From the NCBI GenBank assembly GCA_900660155.1, contig CABFPE010000187.1, positions 409,641-473,640 of the forward strand: a stretch of 64,000 bases of DNA, written 5' to 3'. Origin of the DNA: Hofstenia miamia. Taxonomy: Eukaryota; Xenacoelomorpha; Acoela; Hofsteniidae. Position numbers and translations under genes: made by a program. The stretch's first letter is position 1. Each line of letters begins with the position of its first letter. The notes beneath the pieces were generated by a model. It was not told where the DNA came from. It saw only the letters and a list, made by a program, of their open reading frames with translations, and did no database searches. Shown in pieces: positions 48,762 through 60,347 of this stretch.

Positions 48762-49341
48762 CAGGCAGCTCTCGATTATTCGATAGTCAATTAGAATGCT
48801 TGTTCGTTCTGAGCCATCGTGTAAACCGCAAAATCGCTGGCTAGTAATGTGGTCGCATTGCTTACAAACCTTTTGTGCACTATGTCGGCAGTTGTAAAGC
48901 ATGAACGTAAGGTTCTGACAGTAGTTCAGAAGATTGAAATACAATACACCTATCAGGATGCCATGCGGCAGTATGATTTTGGACTTACAACTATTATTTA
49001 TATCAAGGCGAAGGAGCTAATTAAAATGAATCTGTAGCCGAGGAATCTGAAGAAGAGGTTCAATGTGTCCGTGAAGAAGGCCTAAGAGTGTCTTATTCTG
49101 ACAGATTCAACTCCCTAGCAACATTGGCTTGAGGAACAAGAAGAGGCAACAACATACACAGTCGCTGTCCTGAACTCGTTAAGAATGTTGACAGCAAAGG
49201 AGCTATCAGATTCGATAATACAATCGAGAAGTACATCTTATTTTCAATCTTCTTGGTCATGATTTTTCTTTTATTTGATTATCTGAGAGTTTTTCCAAAA
49301 AAACCCTGTCCCAATCTGGTCGAATAATCGTGAGTTGACTG
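48762..49341 (+). mobile_element. pogo/Tigger-like deletion derivative (580 bp)
   Basis: Ends CAGGCAGCTCTCGATTATTCGA and, inverted, CAGTCAACTCACGATTATTCGA, flanked by TA on both sides (48760-48761 and 49342-49343). An internal ATG at 48882 opens a short frame to 49037 beginning MSAVVKHERKVLTVVQKIEI. It resembles the CENP-B-type helix-turn-helix N-terminus of pogo/Tigger transposases, while the catalytic domain is deleted. The element sits inside the LINE, between its ORF1 and ORF2, and is therefore younger than it. Confidence 0.85.
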
Positions 49342-49360
49342 TATTTTAATTATCCTAGCA

Positions 49361-50130
49361 GGGGATGTAGAATTAAATACTGGCCCAATTTTTGAGGAAT
49401 GTAACTTTGAAAGTTTATTGAATCGTTATAGAGACAGTTTTTAATATATCTAAACGCCAGAAGCCTAAATTCAAATAGACATCATTTTCTTAAAATTGCA
49501 ACTCATTTCGGCTCAAATTCAAATTTTACTATTACAGAAATTCGGCTAAGCAATAATATCAATTGAAATTTGTTCAATCCAGACATTGCAATCTTTAATG
49601 TTTTTGTTAAGAATGAGGATTGTTGAGGTGGTGGTCTTATGATTATAGTACCAAAAGTTTTCACTGCAAAACGATAAAAATTTGTACTGATCAATCTGTG
49701 TTTGAAACTTTATGGATCGAAAATGAATTAATTAATGTTACTTACAATCCAAATAAGTCCTTCTTGTAGAATATATACAATTAAGTTGCAATGAAATTTC
49801 AGATATTCATAGTAATAACTATTCAGTGAACAGATTAGGTGACTTTAACATAAACAATTTTTTATGAAAAAGATTTATTGAAAGCATTATGCGCAATTTA
49901 TAATTTTAAAATTATCAACCCTCAGACTTCCACTAGATAAACGATATTTATTTATTATTTTTTATGTATATCGGAAACTGTATATAAACCTTTAATTCTC
50001 TAATCTTTCAGTGACCACGCAGTCTGTGTTTATATTAGCACTATTCATGTTAGGCTTTCTAAATTTAAAACTGTTTATGCTAGGAATGTCACAATCTTTT
50101 CAGATGAAATCATGTAAAAATTACTTTAAA
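49361..50130 (+). pseudogene. LINE ORF2 start: 2A-like motif and endonuclease
   Basis: At 49361-49387 the frame reads GDVELNTGP, a degenerate form of the (D)VExNPGP motif found at ORF2 starts of many CR1/L2-like elements and known as a 2A-like sequence. An apurinic-type endonuclease domain follows in recognisable order: FTITEIRLSNNI (about 49530), GGGLMIIVPKVF (about 49630), LGDFNINNF (about 49836-49862) and FSDHAVCVY (50007-50033). The conserved catalytic blocks survive although stops and frame changes are frequent. The family's endonuclease nicks the target DNA to prime reverse transcription. Confidence 0.7.
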
Positions 50131-50689
50131 ATATTCTATTCGATTATATTTTTACTCTAAATTCTGGTTCCAACATGTTAAATTACATTGCAGCACTAAG
50201 CAAAGTAGCATCGCTAAAAACCCGCCGAGTAATCAACAAATCACGACGGTTGCTTATCCGCAACTGATCATCAAGCAATTAAGATCAACGTAAAAATAGA
50301 ACAAAAACTCCTTGAACTAGCGAAATCTAACCCGACCTAAATACATGTAAATTGGTCAAATTATGAAAAAACCAAAGAAATTAATTAAGAACTTATGCGC
50401 TAAAAATTGAGCATTAAAACAACTTTACTTTTTCGAAAACTTAATTTCTTCTAAAAAAAAGTGGACATTTTTAAGCTGGGCTCAGTAGTGACACTTCAAA
50501 AATTTATTATGATAAATAAATAATTTTCCGATAAAGAATGATAGCAAATCCTTTAAATCAGCCATTTAAAGAATGAGGTAACTTAAATTTTCCGAAAGTC
50601 CTCCATCAGAACTTAGGCAATAAAATTGTAAGTCGACTTTTTAATTTAGATTATCTACTTTAAGAAATTAAAAAATTGTAAAAAAATGT

Positions 50690-52429
50690 AGACGTTAATA
50701 AATCTTCAGGTTCAACTCATTTAACTTACTTTATTATTAAAAAATTTTTTCATATACAGTACTGGAAAAATGAATTCGGCCATCCATGATTTGCCATAAA
50801 TATTTCTAAGAAATGAACGCCAAGAATGTCATAGTTATTTTATAATTAGATTTGCGGTTGCAGAAAAAGAAATTCATCAATGTTGAGACATAATTATCAC
50901 TGCTTACTTTAAATCTCAAGGAGAAATGCTACAATGCTTGTAGTTAGCTAATCTTTTCTTGGAAAAATGTATTCGGTCACTTCAGACAAAATCAGAGAAT
51001 CTGTAAAAAAATTGCATTGGTTGTGCTTTTTTCAGTATATTTATATTGAAAATGTCTAATAACAGTCTTTCTTCGCCAAGTATGATGCCTGGTTACGTAC
51101 CTCTTCCCATCCGCGAGTTGATTATCTCCAAACATTTGGAAGGGATGAGTCAACGTAATATAACCCGGCTTATAGAGTGACCTCGAAGTCCTGTCGAGGA
51201 TATCACCAGATGTTTCAATTCTGAAAGACTTCAGAGGAATTTCGCAAGGAATGGGCTCCTGGTAACCTCTTGACAGCAATAACTGTGCGAAACATCCTGA
51301 AGAAGTACTCAATTAGGTATTTCGTGCACCCAAATAGCCATTCGTAACCTCAAGGCAAAGATTACGTCGGTTGAGGTGTGTCAATTTAATGAGAGACCGT
51401 TCATCTTAAGATTGGTCTAATGTTATATTTCAGATGGGTCAAGATTTGAGCTATACTCATCGAAAGGAATGTTGATAAAGAGACCAACTGGGCAGAAGGT
51501 CAGATTCTTGCCTCAATTTATTCGGGGCACCGTGAAGTATGGTGGGAAGTCTGTAATGCATGGGGTGCAATATGGAAGTGTGGGTTTCGCTAAGATTCTT
51601 CACATTTTAGGTACTCTCCTAAGCTCTTAATATGCTCGAATTTTAGAAAAGGAACTCTTGCCACTCTTTAAAAGTGATCAATATATCAGCAGGATGGTGC
51701 TCAATGTCATACCTCAAAAGAAATGACATATTTCCTCCACAATAATGGGGTTGCTATCCTTGCTGAATGTCTTGGCCAATCTCCAGACCTTAACATTATC
51801 GAAAATATGTAGAAAGATGTTAAATATCGAATTGGACAGCATACCCTTCACACTGTCACACTGAAGACGAGCTTTGGAGCGCAATAAAGAAAAATTTATG
51901 AATTCCCAACAGCTTTATTGAAAGACTTTTTGCTTCAATCCCTGAATGCCTTGAAGCTTTTATTCACTCAAAGAGACACCCTACAAAATATTGGAAGAGA
52001 CAATTTTGTTGCTAAGTGCTTGTATTGCATCAATTATTAATTTATGTATTTTTTTTAATTTACTTTTCTCGGATTTGCTCATTTGTTAAAATTTTTTCAT
52101 GTGGTCAAATACATTTTTTCAATACAAGTTTTCTAATTTTGATTAAAAATTAATAGCCAATTGTTATTCTACATATTTATGGTATTAGAAATACAAGTTT
52201 TCCTTTAATAAGCAAAGTAACACTCTATCCAATGAATGTTCATTACTTATTCAAAATAGCAAGGTGGTCAAATACATATTTCCAGTACTGTATTTGGCGA
52301 CCATCTATCATTTGCATTTAATGAATGTATGTTCCGGAGATCATGAAAAAGTCAAATGCAACACCTTTGTATAAAAATGGAGATCCCCTTTTTGCGAAGA
52401 ACTATAGGCCAATCTCTATAAACGTACCC
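50690..52429 (+). pseudogene. LINE reverse transcriptase fragment split by a Tc1 element
   Basis: Before the insertion the frame reads NKSSGSTHLTYFIIKKFF (ending near 50754), the usual Lys-x-Pro-Gly-Pro-Asp region of LINE reverse transcriptases. After it, 52293-52429 reads HLSFAFNECM, then PEIMKKSNATPLYKNGDP and NYRPISINV, the diagnostic block. The Tc1 element entered a TA in the coding sequence; outside it the two halves abut naturally. The YADD catalytic region and everything further 3' are absent. Confidence 0.75.
50757..52290 (+). mobile_element. Tc1-type element, full length but decayed (1534 bp)
   Basis: Ends CAGTACTGGAAAAATG and, inverted, CAGTACTGGAAATATG are flanked by TA on both sides (50755-50756 and 52291-52292). 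A second pair of related motifs lies about 200 bp inside each end (TTGGAAAAATGTATTCGG near 50958 and its mirror near 52110), the IR/DR layout of Tc1 elements. The transposase on the + strand begins near 51052. Remnants include MMPGYVPLPIRELIISKHL, SRFELYSSKGMLIKRPTG and YGGKSVM, interrupted by several stops and frame changes. The element lies inside the LINE reverse transcriptase. Confidence 0.9.
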
Positions 52430-52447
52430 TTTTAGTACATGTAAATT

Positions 52448-52802
52448 CAGAATACCTTCACCTCTTCGCGGGTTACGCTCTTAAACCTTACATATGTGTT
52501 GTTGGCATAAAAATGATTTTAGGTTACATTAATATACTATTGGTCACTATGCTATGCGGTGTCACAGTCCTCCTTTACTTATATTTCTTTTTGATTAAGG
52601 TATTGTTGCAGTACAAAATTAAAATGTGTTCATATTATCTATTACTATATTAATGAGTAAGAGTGTCTTTAGAAAGTGTTTGGGAAGCGTTTAGTACCGT
52701 ATATATTATCATAGACGTTTAAAAACTGCATCCAATATTCGCGGGTTTTTGCTATTCGCTGGGAGTAAAGACCGTAACCCCACGAATAGCGAGGAAATAT
52801 TG
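52448..52802. mobile_element. Probable pogo/Tigger-like short element (355 bp)
   Basis: The left end, CAGAATACCTTCACCTCTTC, is similar to the inverted right end, CAATATTTCCTCGCTATTCG. Both continue with a GGGTTACG.TCTT block, and the right interior repeats ATTCGCGGGTTTTTGC-like sequence typical of Tigger-type short elements. The right side is followed by TA, but the left flank lacks a clean TA. It abuts the truncated LINE reverse transcriptase and has no coding capacity. Confidence 0.5.
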
Positions 52803-53290
52803 TATTTGAAAAATATTGTATTTGAAATCAAGCAATTCCTTGCATCTGAACAATATGGTTCCGCGCCAAGTATAATAGCACAAGTGATGCAATTATTTCA
52901 ATTACTTAAGGTAACCTACGGCACCTGGTTTCATGGTTAAGCCTCAAAATTATTAAAAAATTTTTTTTGCTGATTTACTTAGCAAAATATGTCTACTTTA
53001 GAATTGCAATCATGTTTTTTCAAAATAAAAACGATATAATGTTGTAATTTAGTTTTGTTTCATGTCCCTATCGGATACAATGCTGTATTTTATGCATCAT
53101 TTCAAAAAAACAACACATCTTTGACACAAAAGTTAGAGAGTTTTAATTTTGCTGCCATAGTAAAGTTTCATATCAAAATAAAGCTCCTCCTCTCTAGTTT
53201 CAGTTAGTAGGTTTTGTTCCTCATTGATAGGGGTATAGAGAGTACTATATGTAAAACATTCAGCTCAGAATATCACAAAACAGCCCAGCA
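52803..53290. other. Short gene-free spacer
   Basis: AT-rich, with an 18-bp tandem duplication (AATATTGTATTTGAAA core) at about 52798-52830. No gene recognised. Confidence 0.4.
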
Positions 53291-53298
53291 ACAGTGCT

Positions 53299-53352
53299 CT
53301 GATTGGCTAACCAAAAATATACGCTTGCTGATTGGTCGAGCGCTGTCACGTG
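53299..53352 (+). promoter_or_regulatory. Promoter-like cluster: two inverted CCAAT boxes and an E-box
   Basis: Two reverse CCAAT boxes in NF-Y-like context (CTGATTGGCTAACC at 53299-53312 and GCTGATTGGTCGAG at 53327-53340) are spaced about 30 bp apart. They are followed by CACGTG at 53347-53352, all in a GC-richer island. An ATG pair at 53467/53470 lies about 115 bp downstream. One frame there reads MDYSSKNKAQ and the next frame continues as FGSKKLSRKKQLKAARKVV up to the lone N. This looks like a host promoter with a first exon that is either frame-shifted by an error or decayed. Confidence 0.4.
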
Positions 53353-53573
53353 TCTCAGTTACTACTGACGCGAACTTTGCACAAAGAAGTATACACATTT
53401 GTTTACATTGCGATTTTTATACAACATATCTGCTATTTCAGTTATTTTTGTGTGAATTTTTATTTTATGATGGACTACAGTTCTAAGAACAAAGCACAAG
53501 TTTGGATCTAAAAAACTGAGCAGGAAAAAACAACTAAAAGCAGCACGAAAAGTCGTGCATGTGGCAAGTATTA

Positions 53574-53574
53574 N
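53574..53574. other. Single ambiguous base (N)
   Basis: One N immediately before the left arm of the large inverted repeat. Its position at a structural boundary suggests an assembly join or polishing uncertainty. Confidence 0.95.
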
Positions 53575-53978
53575 CTAACACATTTTCATAAAAAAGTACA
53601 TTGACGCAAAAATGATTAAATTGATTGATTTTACAAAACACATAGTCTTACACAGTTTTCATGAAAAGAAGTAAATTTATAAATTGAAAATGAATATCAA
53701 AACTATATACAATAAATTTAAGTATATGTATAGTACTTAAAACTTAATTTAATTAAAATATACTTGTAATTGTTTATGAGATTATAGAAACACAACAGCA
53801 ATCATAAAATGATTTAAACTACATTTTGTGCATTAGGTATTAAAACAACTTAGGAACATTTTCTAAATATAGAAATAAATAGCTTAAATTATGATTATCA
53901 GAAGAAGATAAAATGAAATAAATACTTCTTCAAGGCGATTTACTCATTGTATTCAAATATTAAATATATATATCACAA
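53575..53978 (+). repeat. Left arm of a large inverted repeat
   Basis: About 404 bp matching 54838-55246 in inverted orientation with few mismatches, starting CTAACACATTTTCATAAAA. Homology resumes at 54303-54322 (ACACCTCCACTTTACGT), so about 320 bp was inserted into this arm or lost from the other. The inserted stretch includes a minus-strand open frame at 53973-54230 that I do not recognise. Confidence 0.85.
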
Positions 53979-54837
53979 TATGCAATTAGGAAAACCAGAT
54001 TTTAACTCCATTTTCCCATTAAACGTTTTAAAATCATATAGAGATTGACCATTTTTAATAATAAATCCGATTTTGCTAGAGTTTCTAAGGCATAGCATTG
54101 GAGAGAATGCCAATATATAATGGATTTCCAAGTATTTTTCTACTATTTGAAAGTCTAAAATATGTAATTTTATTACTAGATTTAGTTCCAATTTTTGATG
54201 TATTGCTACGGGTTTTAATACATCTAACACTTTGTTAGTTTCACTAGCACATGTTTTAACACAATTGACAAATATTCATTTTGCATAACGTTTTGACTTT
54301 GCATACACCTCCACTTTACGTGTGTATTCTAAATATTGCGTAATCTTTTCAGCAAATAGTAAAATTTATCGTTCAACTACATAATGTAATTTGTAGAATG
54401 CCTTAAGATGGGTATTTAGGCGCAATATTAAATAAAACACATAAAAACAAAACCATTAATGCTTCGAAATACAAAAAACTCTAAATATACAACAAGGAAT
54501 TGTCGAATTTAAGTGTATGCACGTTTTTCTTTCTCGTTTTTTAAAGTTTATACTAAAAGTCATAAAGTTTGCACTTTGTTCAATGCTTATGACGTACAGA
54601 TATCTTCATTTTAACACATTAATCAGTTTTCACAATGATGCAAGTGGTGATGGTTGAATTCATTCAATAATGTAAGTTATTTTTGTATTTTAAAAAGTTA
54701 ATATAACTCACTTTGTTTCATGTGACTACAAAATAATATAAAAATTTCACACATTTAATATCTTTGCTAACAAAAATTAGTATTAGACTTGTTGAAAATT
54801 AATTTCGAGATCTATGCATTTAGAAACGTAAAGTGGA

Positions 54838-55246
54838 GGTGTATTGCGAGATGTAAATTTTATATTTGAATACAATCAATAAATCGCCTTGAAGAAGTAT
54901 TTATTTCATTTTATCTTCTTCTGATAATTTTAATTTAAGCTATTTATTTCTATATTTAAAAAATGTTCCTAAGTTTTTTTAATACCTAATGTACAAAATG
55001 TAGTTTAAATCATTTAATGATTGCTGTTGTGTTTCTATAATCTCATAAACAATTACAAGTATATTTTAATTAAATTAAGTTTTAAGTACTATACGTATAC
55101 TTAAATTTATTTTATATAGCTTTGATATTCATTTTCAATTTAAAAATTTACTTCTTTTCATGCAAACTGTGTACGACTATGTGTTTTGTAAAATCAATCA
55201 ATTTAATCATTTTTGCGTCAATGGTTTTTTTATGAAAATGTGTTAG
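54838..55246 (-). repeat. Right arm of a large inverted repeat
   Basis: Inverted counterpart of 53575-53978, ending ATGAAAATGTGTTAG. With the short extra match at 54826-54846 the arms enclose a central region of about 500 bp without coding content. The layout fits a fold-back element or an inverted duplication. Confidence 0.85.
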
Positions 55247-56150
55247 TCTTTTAGTAAATAAAAATGTTTTGCGAGTTTCATGACATCTAATTGATTCGTT
55301 TTTGAGATGGCGTTATGTATTCATTTGTGATTATCAAAATTTACTCATTGACTGAAGAAAAATGTGAATGTTAACGCTTTCTCAATAATTATACAGTTTT
55401 TATTTTAAATTCATAAACTATTATACAACTGCAAGTACTTTAACAATCATTGATTTGTAGAGTCTTAAAATTTATATTTAAATTAAATATCCCAAAGGCA
55501 AATATTTTTTTTCGAAAAGGCAAAACAAATCGCTAAAAGGAAAATTCAATATCCCAAAGGCAAATAATTTTTTTCGAAAAGCAAAGCAAATCGTTGTAGT
55601 ATTGTATATTAACCTGTGAATTAATGTATATAGTTATTTTACCCCTAATTATATTATTATACATAACATGCATCCATTATCTAATACTACACTTATTTAA
55701 CTTAGTTGATGAGATGTATCTCTAGAAATCTACCATTAATGAAACACGTACAAATCATGTCTACTTTCTCATTGTATAATAAATAGTATTATTAAATTTA
55801 CTAAACTAGCGATTACTATATTTCAATCATCCTTCTCTCATGCTAATGTCAATTGCATGTTAAATTAATAGCTAGGTAAAACGTTTGCATTTATCAGTTT
55901 AGAGAATACTATAGATTTTTACCTATTTACAAAGAAGACATAGGAGTTTAAATTTTTATATTAATACTAATGTTTATGAAATGTAATAATTTATCAAACA
56001 TATTAACATAAAACTAGTACATGTAGAAAAATAGTGAAAGCAAAACTATACATTTTCTATTTACTAAACTGTAATACAATACGTTTTGCAATAGCACTGT
56101 TCCCAATCCCCATGCCATCATTGAGGAAAAGTTTTTTAATGTACAAAATA
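55247..56150. other. AT-rich spacer with a 61-bp tandem duplication
   Basis: Two copies of a unit starting AATATCCCAAAGGCAAATA lie at about 55486-55532 and 55547-55594. No gene is recognised in the rest. Confidence 0.5.
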
Positions 56151-56151
56151 A

Positions 56152-56318
56152 CGTCAGAAAAGAAATGTAAGTCACAAATGTGAAAAAACGTCAGAAAAGA
56201 AATGTAAGTCACAAATGTGAAAAAACGTTGGAAAAGAAATGCATAAGTCACAAATGTGAAAAAGCGTCGCAAAAGGAATGTAAGTTACAAACATGGAAAA
56301 ACTTCAGAAAGAAATGTA
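56152..56318. repeat. Minisatellite, about 4.5 copies of a 37-bp unit
   Basis: Unit contains CGTCAGAAAAGAAATGTAAG and then TCACAAATGTGAAAAAA. The first two copies are almost identical and later copies drift. The array ends exactly where the copia LTR begins (56319), so the LTR element inserted into or beside it. A minus-strand open frame here is a by-product of the repeat. Confidence 0.85.
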
Positions 56319-57517
56319 TGAAAATGTTCATATATAAACACAAAGTAGAATAATTTATTGTATGTATATTTAGCACACAGAGCTACACCAACTTCACATA
56401 CACTTGTTTTCTTATCACAGTCTTTCCGTCTGTTTACGTCAACAGCAGGTTCTTTTATATTTAACATTCCCTGTTATCCTTTTTTAAAGATTGATATCAT
56501 CCAACTTCAAGGTTCCCAAAGTTATTGCTTCCCTAAGCTGTTGTTGGGATGTCGTATTATATTTAGGAAGACTGTCAGCTAATTGTTCATTAGTTGCAAT
56601 TAAATAAATCTTCTGAAGATCACCATTTTTTAACATTTCTCTAATGCAAGCAATATCTATTCTTAAACATTTCCTGATTAATCCTTTTAAAGAATGAACA
56701 GCATTGTAAAGAGATTTGCAATCCATAGCGCAATGAAGAGGTAACTGTATTCTAATAATCTCTTTCAATAATCCACAAATAAATAAAGCTTCATCAAGTG
56801 CCTGAGATAATGAAATAGTTTCTGCAGCTAGCATACTTCTAGCTACTCATATCAGTTTAAAGGACTTCCATGATGTTAATGAAAATTTCTGATTCTTTCT
56901 AACAAGTAAAATAATATAACCTCCTTGACTCCCCCCTTCTCTTAAGTTCTAAAATGAAGCATCACAAAACAAAAGCAATTTACATTTAGTTAAGTCTCTA
57001 ATGTTCTTAAAATTCAATTCACAAGATTTGTGTTGCAATTTTCTTATCAGCTTATTGACAGCATATATAATATCAGTATGGCCATCATCTACCTTCACTG
57101 CTAAATTTGATATATTGAAAGCAAGATCAGGTCTTGTCCTCGTCGATATCCACAACAATTGACCAACACCTTTTCTTCCTAAGCCAACTTGCTCAGTTGC
57201 AGACTCAAATGATGTAATCTGACTCAACTGTGATACATAAGAATTTTGATCCACTGATATGATACATTCACCTTTAGTAGACATATTCAGCCCCAGAAAT
57301 GGAAAGTTATTTGATTTTTCACTACTGACTCGAGATATTTGCTTTAATGGTTCAATCACTGCATCACCAAAAACAGAATGACCACACCAAAATAAATCAT
57401 CTACGTGGGTACAGATGAAACCCTGTTTATCGTCATTTTCCCACAGAAATAACGTTGGATCATACTTTTAAACTACCATGTTAAGGCACAACAAACTTTC
57501 TTTCAGTGTATGATACC
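56319..57517 (-). mobile_element. Ty1/copia-type LTR retrotransposon fossil, 3' fragment
   Basis: Minus-strand 3' portion of a copia-type element. A 148-bp LTR at 56319-56466 (reads TGTTAAATAT...TTTTCA in element orientation, with a polyadenylation hexamer) is followed by the end of pol, covering RNase H and the distal reverse transcriptase. The sequence runs into the large gap, so the rest is not visible. It is broken by a few interruptions and is a close relative of the longer copy starting at 60569. Coding parts look only a few percent different; the LTRs differ by roughly 12% by eye. A fossil of moderate age. Confidence 0.9.
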
Positions 57518-58517
57518 NNNNNNNNNNNNNNNNNNNNNNNNNNNNNNNNNNNNNNNNNNNNNNNNNNNNNNNNNNNNNNNNNNNNNNNNNNNNNNNNNNN
57601 NNNNNNNNNNNNNNNNNNNNNNNNNNNNNNNNNNNNNNNNNNNNNNNNNNNNNNNNNNNNNNNNNNNNNNNNNNNNNNNNNNNNNNNNNNNNNNNNNNNN
57701 NNNNNNNNNNNNNNNNNNNNNNNNNNNNNNNNNNNNNNNNNNNNNNNNNNNNNNNNNNNNNNNNNNNNNNNNNNNNNNNNNNNNNNNNNNNNNNNNNNNN
57801 NNNNNNNNNNNNNNNNNNNNNNNNNNNNNNNNNNNNNNNNNNNNNNNNNNNNNNNNNNNNNNNNNNNNNNNNNNNNNNNNNNNNNNNNNNNNNNNNNNNN
57901 NNNNNNNNNNNNNNNNNNNNNNNNNNNNNNNNNNNNNNNNNNNNNNNNNNNNNNNNNNNNNNNNNNNNNNNNNNNNNNNNNNNNNNNNNNNNNNNNNNNN
58001 NNNNNNNNNNNNNNNNNNNNNNNNNNNNNNNNNNNNNNNNNNNNNNNNNNNNNNNNNNNNNNNNNNNNNNNNNNNNNNNNNNNNNNNNNNNNNNNNNNNN
58101 NNNNNNNNNNNNNNNNNNNNNNNNNNNNNNNNNNNNNNNNNNNNNNNNNNNNNNNNNNNNNNNNNNNNNNNNNNNNNNNNNNNNNNNNNNNNNNNNNNNN
58201 NNNNNNNNNNNNNNNNNNNNNNNNNNNNNNNNNNNNNNNNNNNNNNNNNNNNNNNNNNNNNNNNNNNNNNNNNNNNNNNNNNNNNNNNNNNNNNNNNNNN
58301 NNNNNNNNNNNNNNNNNNNNNNNNNNNNNNNNNNNNNNNNNNNNNNNNNNNNNNNNNNNNNNNNNNNNNNNNNNNNNNNNNNNNNNNNNNNNNNNNNNNN
58401 NNNNNNNNNNNNNNNNNNNNNNNNNNNNNNNNNNNNNNNNNNNNNNNNNNNNNNNNNNNNNNNNNNNNNNNNNNNNNNNNNNNNNNNNNNNNNNNNNNNN
58501 NNNNNNNNNNNNNNNNN
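57518..58517. other. Scaffold gap (1000 N)
   Basis: Exactly 1000 unknown bases, a conventional length for a gap of unknown size. It interrupts the copia fragment. The sequence after it is not copia-like, so the element's other end was probably lost or collapsed here because a near-identical copy lies close by. Confidence 0.95.
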
Positions 58518-60347
58518 ATCATCTCATATATCTCAAAACAAATCCAGTTGCATAGCCCTTTTAAGCTTAAACAACGCTTTCAATTCCCTGAATTTTGAAA
58601 TTTTGGCGATTATAATTAAAAATTACGGATTTCAACAAATTCAATTTAATTTACTTATGGGTTTTTTAGAAAATAGAAAACAGCGTGTTTAGTAATATTA
58701 ATATTGTTGCTTTTAAAAACATGTAACCACTTGCAAACATTCTTCCGGTTTTCTGGAACTGGAAAATTTCAACTAATGTAATATTGCACAGAGTCGAGAT
58801 TGGTCATTGATTGCGAAACTTAACTCTTTGTTTTATTCTTCATTGTATTTTGCTTTATGTATAATTTTATACACATGACACCCCAGATGAGCGCATGTTT
58901 GCATCGCTCACCACAACGTGTTGTGCTGATTTAATTTCAATTGATGTTGGTTTTTTAATACAAAGGTAAAAAGCGATAGTTATCTTGCATTGCATCTGTT
59001 ATTAAACTTTATATAATTTTCCTGTATTATTTAAATGAATATCTGCCCCATTTCTTCATCTATGTCTAGTGAATCCAATGTTCTGTGCTCTCCAGATCAA
59101 ATTCTATTTTAAAGAGGCTCTCAATTGGGTGATTAATTGGAACGCAAATGCGTAACTGACGCCATATGGCAAAGTTTTGAAACTGATTCAATCTTCATTA
59201 ATTATGCCATCATTTGAAATGCAATTGGCATTCGTCACTGACGTTTGGAAATTCTCCTGAGTTGTTTGAAAGAGTCGATTAAGTTATTCTTTTGTAAACA
59301 TCAAATGCGCGCTATCTTTGCACAGGCGCTGATAAACTCTTTGTTCCGTTAGATTTTCACTTATCATTATTATTTCTACGGACTCCAATTTCATTTCGAT
59401 TTCAGATAAATATCATTCCTCCATAGAGTAAAATTAATGTGTGCATATCGCAATCAGCCGTTCATTTATGTTGTTTAGCGTATATATGTAGATTTGATCC
59501 AGGTGTTCTTCTGAATTGAATAAGCTGTGAAACCCAGTATTATTAAGAATCAGTGACGTAGCCAAGGGGGAATATAAATTAAAATTGGTATTCCCTGCTG
59601 ATTTATCATTAAACGGTTTTTCTATATTGGAAGGATTACAAAAAGTGAAATTTTGTAAGACATTTATAATTTAGAGTCCGCGTTCGTTTTTTGACGTTTA
59701 AATTACGTTGGAAATCTTTGTACGGTTACAACACTTTAGATGGGCACACTGGAATAAATTTTGAACATTTAGTTATAAAGTAAACATTTATCTGCAGTTT
59801 AATTCATGAATTTATCATAGATTATAACTTTAATTGTCAAAGGAACTGGAACTCTAGTTGGATTCTAAATAAAATCGAATTGGCTTCGCTATTCAGCCGA
59901 GACTATTACTTCTATGTGAACCCCTTTTCGAAAAACCTGGCTAAGAAAATATATATTTGTATTTTTACATAACATTGTTATTGTATTGATATAGTTATTG
60001 AAATTTAGTTGCAGTTTATGTTTGGAAAAACTTTTATTGATGTTTTATTTGAATTTTTTCTTCACTGTTTAAGATTAGTTGTATGCACACTTAACAACTT
60101 TTCGTACTTGATGGACTAGTCGGTTTCCGTATTCGTTCTTAGAAAATTGAAAATGTTATGCCCACAATACAAGCATCTCAAATAATATTAAATGCATGAG
60201 GACAAAATACGATCCATATTCATATTTTTTCAGCATTGTAGCTGATGAATGCAAAAAAAATCCTTTATTCTTCATTTGCTTCTTAGTTCCATTTCAAACG
60301 TCTTTAATTTCTTGTTGTCGTTCAAATCTTTAATATAGCACCCAACA
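58518..60347. other. Gene-free spacer between the two copia copies
   Basis: No recognised gene. CAGTGACGTAGCCAAGGGGG near 59551-59570 resembles an end of a dispersed short element, but no mirror end was found. Confidence 0.45.

Larger units (their letters stand above)
47941..52429 (+). mobile_element. Decayed CR1/L2-like LINE carrying two nested DNA transposons
   Basis: In order on the + strand: an SGNH esterase-like ORF1 (about 47950-48611), a pogo/Tigger-like insertion (48762-49341), an ORF2 start with an endonuclease domain (49361 to about 50130), the beginning of the reverse transcriptase (about 50690-50750), a Tc1 insertion (50757-52290), and reverse transcriptase continuing to 52429. 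Esterase-bearing ORF1 is known from CR1-like non-LTR retrotransposons, which supports that clade. Many stops and frame changes mark it as long dead. The 3' end of the reverse transcriptase is missing after 52429, where another short element follows. Confidence 0.75.

Noticed and set aside
56057-56272. Minus-strand 71-codon frame with repeated FFTFVTY
   Set aside because: Product of the 37-bp minisatellite; not a gene.
57503-58598. Three long open frames across 57503-58598
   Set aside because: They consist almost entirely of Ns in the 1000-base gap, so they carry no information.
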